Below are positions 3,837 through 6,133 of a stretch of DNA of 6,133 nucleotides, piece after piece (the stretch's first letter is position 1; the number at the start of each line of letters is the position of its first letter). The stretch spans positions 1-6,133 of the forward strand of contig CAYYVQ010000092.1 of assembly GCA_964475205.1 (NCBI GenBank), read 5' to 3'. A program made the translations under genes and the position numbers. Source of the DNA: CAYSRM01 sp964475205. GTDB taxonomy: Bacteria > Verrucomicrobiota > Kiritimatiellia > UBA8416 > CAYSRM01. Below the pieces are notes generated by a model that saw only the letters and a list, made by a program, of their open reading frames with translations, searched no databases and had not been told where the DNA came from.

Positions 3837-5726
3837 ATGAATGATTATCCCAGACAAAGCCCATACAACCATCTCCGGCTGGGCGAGGTTCGACCGTCGG
3901 GATGGATGTTGCAGCAGATGCGTGATGACCTGCGGGGCGGTTTCGCAGGCCACCTGGATGTGTTGAGTCCGCGTGTTTCCTCAAAGGCATTCTCGGAAGG
4001 TCGCGTCAGGAGCTTCGAGAAGACTCCGTCCGGCATGGTGCACGATACCCCAAGAACATGGTGGAATGGGGAATCCGAAGCGGTTTGGCTGGATGGTTTT
4101 GTTCGTATGGCTTACCTGGCAGGCGAGCAGAATGCCATGCGGAAGGCGGATCAGTGGCTGCGCGCGCTGCTATCTTCTCAGGATGAGTCAGGCTATATTG
4201 GTATCTATACAGAAGATTGTCGCTACCAGCACAGAAAGGAGAACGGGGAATTCTGGACACAGAGCAGGGCCTTCATCGTCATGTTGGCGTACTACGAGAT
4301 TACAGGTTCGAAAGAATATCTGGACGCGGTGGAACGGGCACTTGCGCTTACGATGGCGCACTATGGCCCACACCGCTCCTATTTCAACAACGAAGAGCCG
4401 GCGGGGGGAACAGGACACGGCCTTATGCTTGTCGACGTGCTGGAATGGCTCTTCAGGCTCACCGGCAAGGAGCAGTACCGAAACTATGGCATCTGGTGTT
4501 ACGATGATTACTGCAGCGCAAGCGATATCCGCGACAAGGATAACCACCTGGCCCGCCTCCTGAGCCAGGAAGAAGGGTTCCACTGGCATGCGCCCCATGT
4601 GACAGAGCATCTTCGGGTGCCTCTTTGGGTGTCATCTGTCAGCAATGAACAGTATTATCGGGTTGCCGCAAGAAACGCCTACTCCAAAATCCAGCGGTAC
4701 CTGGTGCCAAGCGGAGCATGTATTGGTGACGAGAACATAGGTGACCGACAGCCCACCGCAGACATGTCCTATGAATACTGCGCAATAACGGAATTACTAA
4801 CGAGTCTTCAGAGCGCCTGTCAGAAGATGGGAGAAGCCCTTTGGGGAGATATGGCAGAATGGCTGACTTTCAATGCAGCCCAGGGAGCCCGAGCGCCTGA
4901 TGGGACGGCTATCTCTTACCTGACAAAGGACAATCGCGATGTGGCTTCATCTGAGATGCACGGCGGACGACTGAAACTATCACCCACCCATGAGGACGTT
5001 GCTGTTTGCTGCAACCCCAATGCGGTGAAGCTTCTACCTTACTACACTAGCCGGATGTGGCTGCACCTTGCAGATAACAAGGGTGTCTGTGCTTTCTGCT
5101 ATGGGCCTTCAGAGCTTCACACAACGATCAATGGGACAGACGTTGCCATTTGGGAGGAGACAGACTATCCGTTTTCAGAGCAGATCACTTTTCATATCTC
5201 ACCCGAAGTACCACTTTTTTTTGAGCTTCGCCTTCGTATTCCAGGCTGGGCGTCCAGCTATGATCTGGAGGCACATGGGGCAGATGTTCACGACGACGGC
5301 GAGTTCTGTCGGATACGAAAGGAATGGAAAAAAGATGAGAGGATCAGCGTCTTTTTTCACTGTACGATAGAAACGGTGAGGGTATGTAATGGAGAATTCG
5401 CCGTCAGGAGAGGTCCTCTTCTCTACGCATTGCCAATACCAGAAGTCCGGTCTGTCTTGAGGACATATGATGTTGCCGGGGTTACCGACTACGCCGCCAT
5501 CCCGGCAGAACCAACACAGCCACTCCTTATCAGCCATCAATGCGCCGATTTCCGTTTGCAGCACAACCCTGAGGGAAACAGATTGCAACCCTGGCACAAA
5601 TCGCCCATATCCCTGGCCGGATACTTGCTATCCCGTAAAGGCCTGAAACATTCGGTGATCCTTCTGCCGTTGGGTTCTACATTGTTGCGACAGACGACAT
5701 TCTCAGAATATAAGACGGCACAATAA
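3837..5726 (+). CDS. GH127-like glycosidase (DUF1680, putative beta-L-arabinofuranosidase)
   Basis: A 629-aa enzyme with an N-terminal (alpha/alpha) barrel and C-terminal beta-sandwiches, close to the roughly 650 aa of characterised GH127 enzymes. Key residues are visible. E313-x-C315 (YEYCA) and C391-C392 (CCNPN) match the zinc-binding and nucleophile cysteines; the 76-residue spacing agrees with the 77 between C340 and C417 of HypBA1. E299 (GDENIG), 14 residues before E313, is the likely acid/base. H258 (EHLR) lies roughly where the family has a GHAVR histidine. Other landmarks are WWNGESEAVWLDG, SGYIGIY (118-124), GTGHGL (192-196), RIPGW (467-471) and RRGPLLYA (524-531). No signal peptide is seen, so it is probably cytoplasmic and acts on imported oligosaccharides. 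The start at 3837 follows AAGAGGA (3819-3825), an 11-nt spacing. The exact substrate is unproven; GH127-related families vary. Confidence 0.85.
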   Translation: MNDYPRQSPYNHLRLGEVRPSGWMLQQMRDDLRGGFAGHLDVLSPRVSSKAFSEGRVRSFEKTPSGMVHDTPRTWWNGESEAVWLDGFVRMAYLAGEQNAMRKADQWLRALLSSQDESGYIGIYTEDCRYQHRKENGEFWTQSRAFIVMLAYYEITGSKEYLDAVERALALTMAHYGPHRSYFNNEEPAGGTGHGLMLVDVLEWLFRLTGKEQYRNYGIWCYDDYCSASDIRDKDNHLARLLSQEEGFHWHAPHVTEHLRVPLWVSSVSNEQYYRVAARNAYSKIQRYLVPSGACIGDENIGDRQPTADMSYEYCAITELLTSLQSACQKMGEALWGDMAEWLTFNAAQGARAPDGTAISYLTKDNRDVASSEMHGGRLKLSPTHEDVAVCCNPNAVKLLPYYTSRMWLHLADNKGVCAFCYGPSELHTTINGTDVAIWEETDYPFSEQITFHISPEVPLFFELRLRIPGWASSYDLEAHGADVHDDGEFCRIRKEWKKDERISVFFHCTIETVRVCNGEFAVRRGPLLYALPIPEVRSVLRTYDVAGVTDYAAIPAEPTQPLLISHQCADFRLQHNPEGNRLQPWHKSPISLAGYLLSRKGLKHSVILLPLGSTLLRQTTFSEYKTAQ

Positions 5727-6133
5727 GATGCCTCGACACGTAACTTGAAAAACCGCGTTTTGCTCGGCTTTCCAACCGGCAGCGGGGTCACGTCTCGACA
5801 ATCGACATTTCAAAAGCGCCCTGAACAATTGCCCTCATTCCCATCCCGACTCCCCAAGGTCGGGACATTATTCGCCAACCTACCCGCCCTCCCGCTTGTC
5901 GGGGGCAGGCATGATTCGCGGTTGAAACACCCGCCATCAAGCTGTGCTCGAAAACAGCTTTACACCACCTTCAGACACATCTACCCTTCCTTCAGAAGAA
6001 ACATTCGGGCATTAAAGCCTGTTTTGCAACCGGTAATGAATGAAAAGAAACATAGGCAACACGATTCAACCGCAGGTGCAGCTCTGACGCATGAGTCAAG
6101 AAAGGCAACATTGGCGGGGTTTTTCAAGAAAAC
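5727..6133. other. Intergenic region with hairpins; no convincing complete gene
   Basis: Stem-loops lie at 5844-5865, at 5889-5905 (CCTCCCG/CGGGGG type with a CTTGT loop) and at 5939-5960 (AAGCTGT-N8-ACAGCTT). Two weak frames touch the right edge. One is plus from ATG 6036 (MNEKKHRQHDSTAGAALTHE…), open for 32 codons but without a Shine-Dalgarno. The other is minus from the edge to TAG at 5983-5981, about 50 codons. Neither has recognisable family features. Repeats or the 5' end of an off-window gene are both possible. Confidence 0.5.
5844..5865 (+). terminator. Possible terminator downstream of the glycosidase gene
   Basis: TCCCGAC (5844-5850) and GTCGGGA (5859-5865) form a perfect 7-bp GC-rich stem with an 8-nt loop, 118 bp after the stop. 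The tail CATTATT is only weakly T-rich, so it may be a repeat hairpin rather than a strong intrinsic terminator. Confidence 0.35.

Noticed and set aside
4188..4610. 140-codon minus frame inside the glycosidase gene
   Set aside because: It lies fully within an intact gene with recognised motifs, and its cysteine- and valine-rich translation shows no family pattern.

Overview
The window looks like a bacterial accessory region. A toxin–antitoxin pair and the remains of two DNA-mobility genes sit on the left. Two intact catabolic-type genes sit on the right. No rRNA, tRNA or ribosomal-protein gene is present to fix the taxon. Large FAD_oxidored (PF12831-type) oxidoreductases, GH127/DUF1680 glycosidases and abundant intergenic palindromes are common in Planctomycetes–Verrucomicrobia–Lentisphaerae/Kiritimatiellae genomes, so I favour that group. 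This is inference only and of low certainty.

Layout. (1) 1-406: an imperfect 71-bp palindrome (52-122) near the left edge. A reading frame on the minus strand is open from about 613 to the window edge and may be the 3' part of an uncharacterised gene starting near 406. (2) 406-1044: a TTGACA promoter, a strong Shine-Dalgarno and a compact vapBC operon: AbrB/SpoVT-fold antitoxin, then PIN-domain toxin with a 4-nt ATGA overlap. (3) 1087-1995: mobile-element debris. It holds a 78-codon N-terminal transposase remnant (+), a 163-bp imperfect palindrome centred on 1555 with perfect 18-bp outer arms, a GC-rich repeat stretch, and a 61-codon N-terminal remnant of a tyrosine recombinase (-). The stop of the recombinase lies inside a second copy of the palindrome terminus. 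(4) 1995-2203: a compact control region. Overlapping inverted repeats could form mutually exclusive hairpins over the recombinase ribosome-binding site. A TTGGCA-18-TAAAAT promoter faces the FAD gene, and a structured GC-rich leader follows. (5) 2204-3568: an intact 454-aa FAD-dependent oxidoreductase. (6) 3569-3836: an AT-rich spacer with promoter-like and palindromic sites, including a 26-bp near-perfect palindrome 41 bp before the next start. (7) 3837-5726: an intact 629-aa GH127-like glycosidase with the ExC…CC zinc/nucleophile signature. (8) 5727-6133: no convincing complete gene, several hairpins, and weak off-edge reading frames.

The FAD enzyme and the glycosidase are codirectional and may belong to one carbohydrate-utilisation locus. 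The glycosidase would release a furanose-type sugar, and the flavoenzyme could act on a sugar or related hydroxyl compound. The 268-bp gap and the palindrome suggest the glycosidase may have its own regulated promoter. Nothing in the window proves a new system. The best leads are the switch-like inverted repeats at 1995-2066, the palindromic element at 1474-1636, the operator-like palindrome at 3770-3795 and the unlisted edge frame at 1-406.
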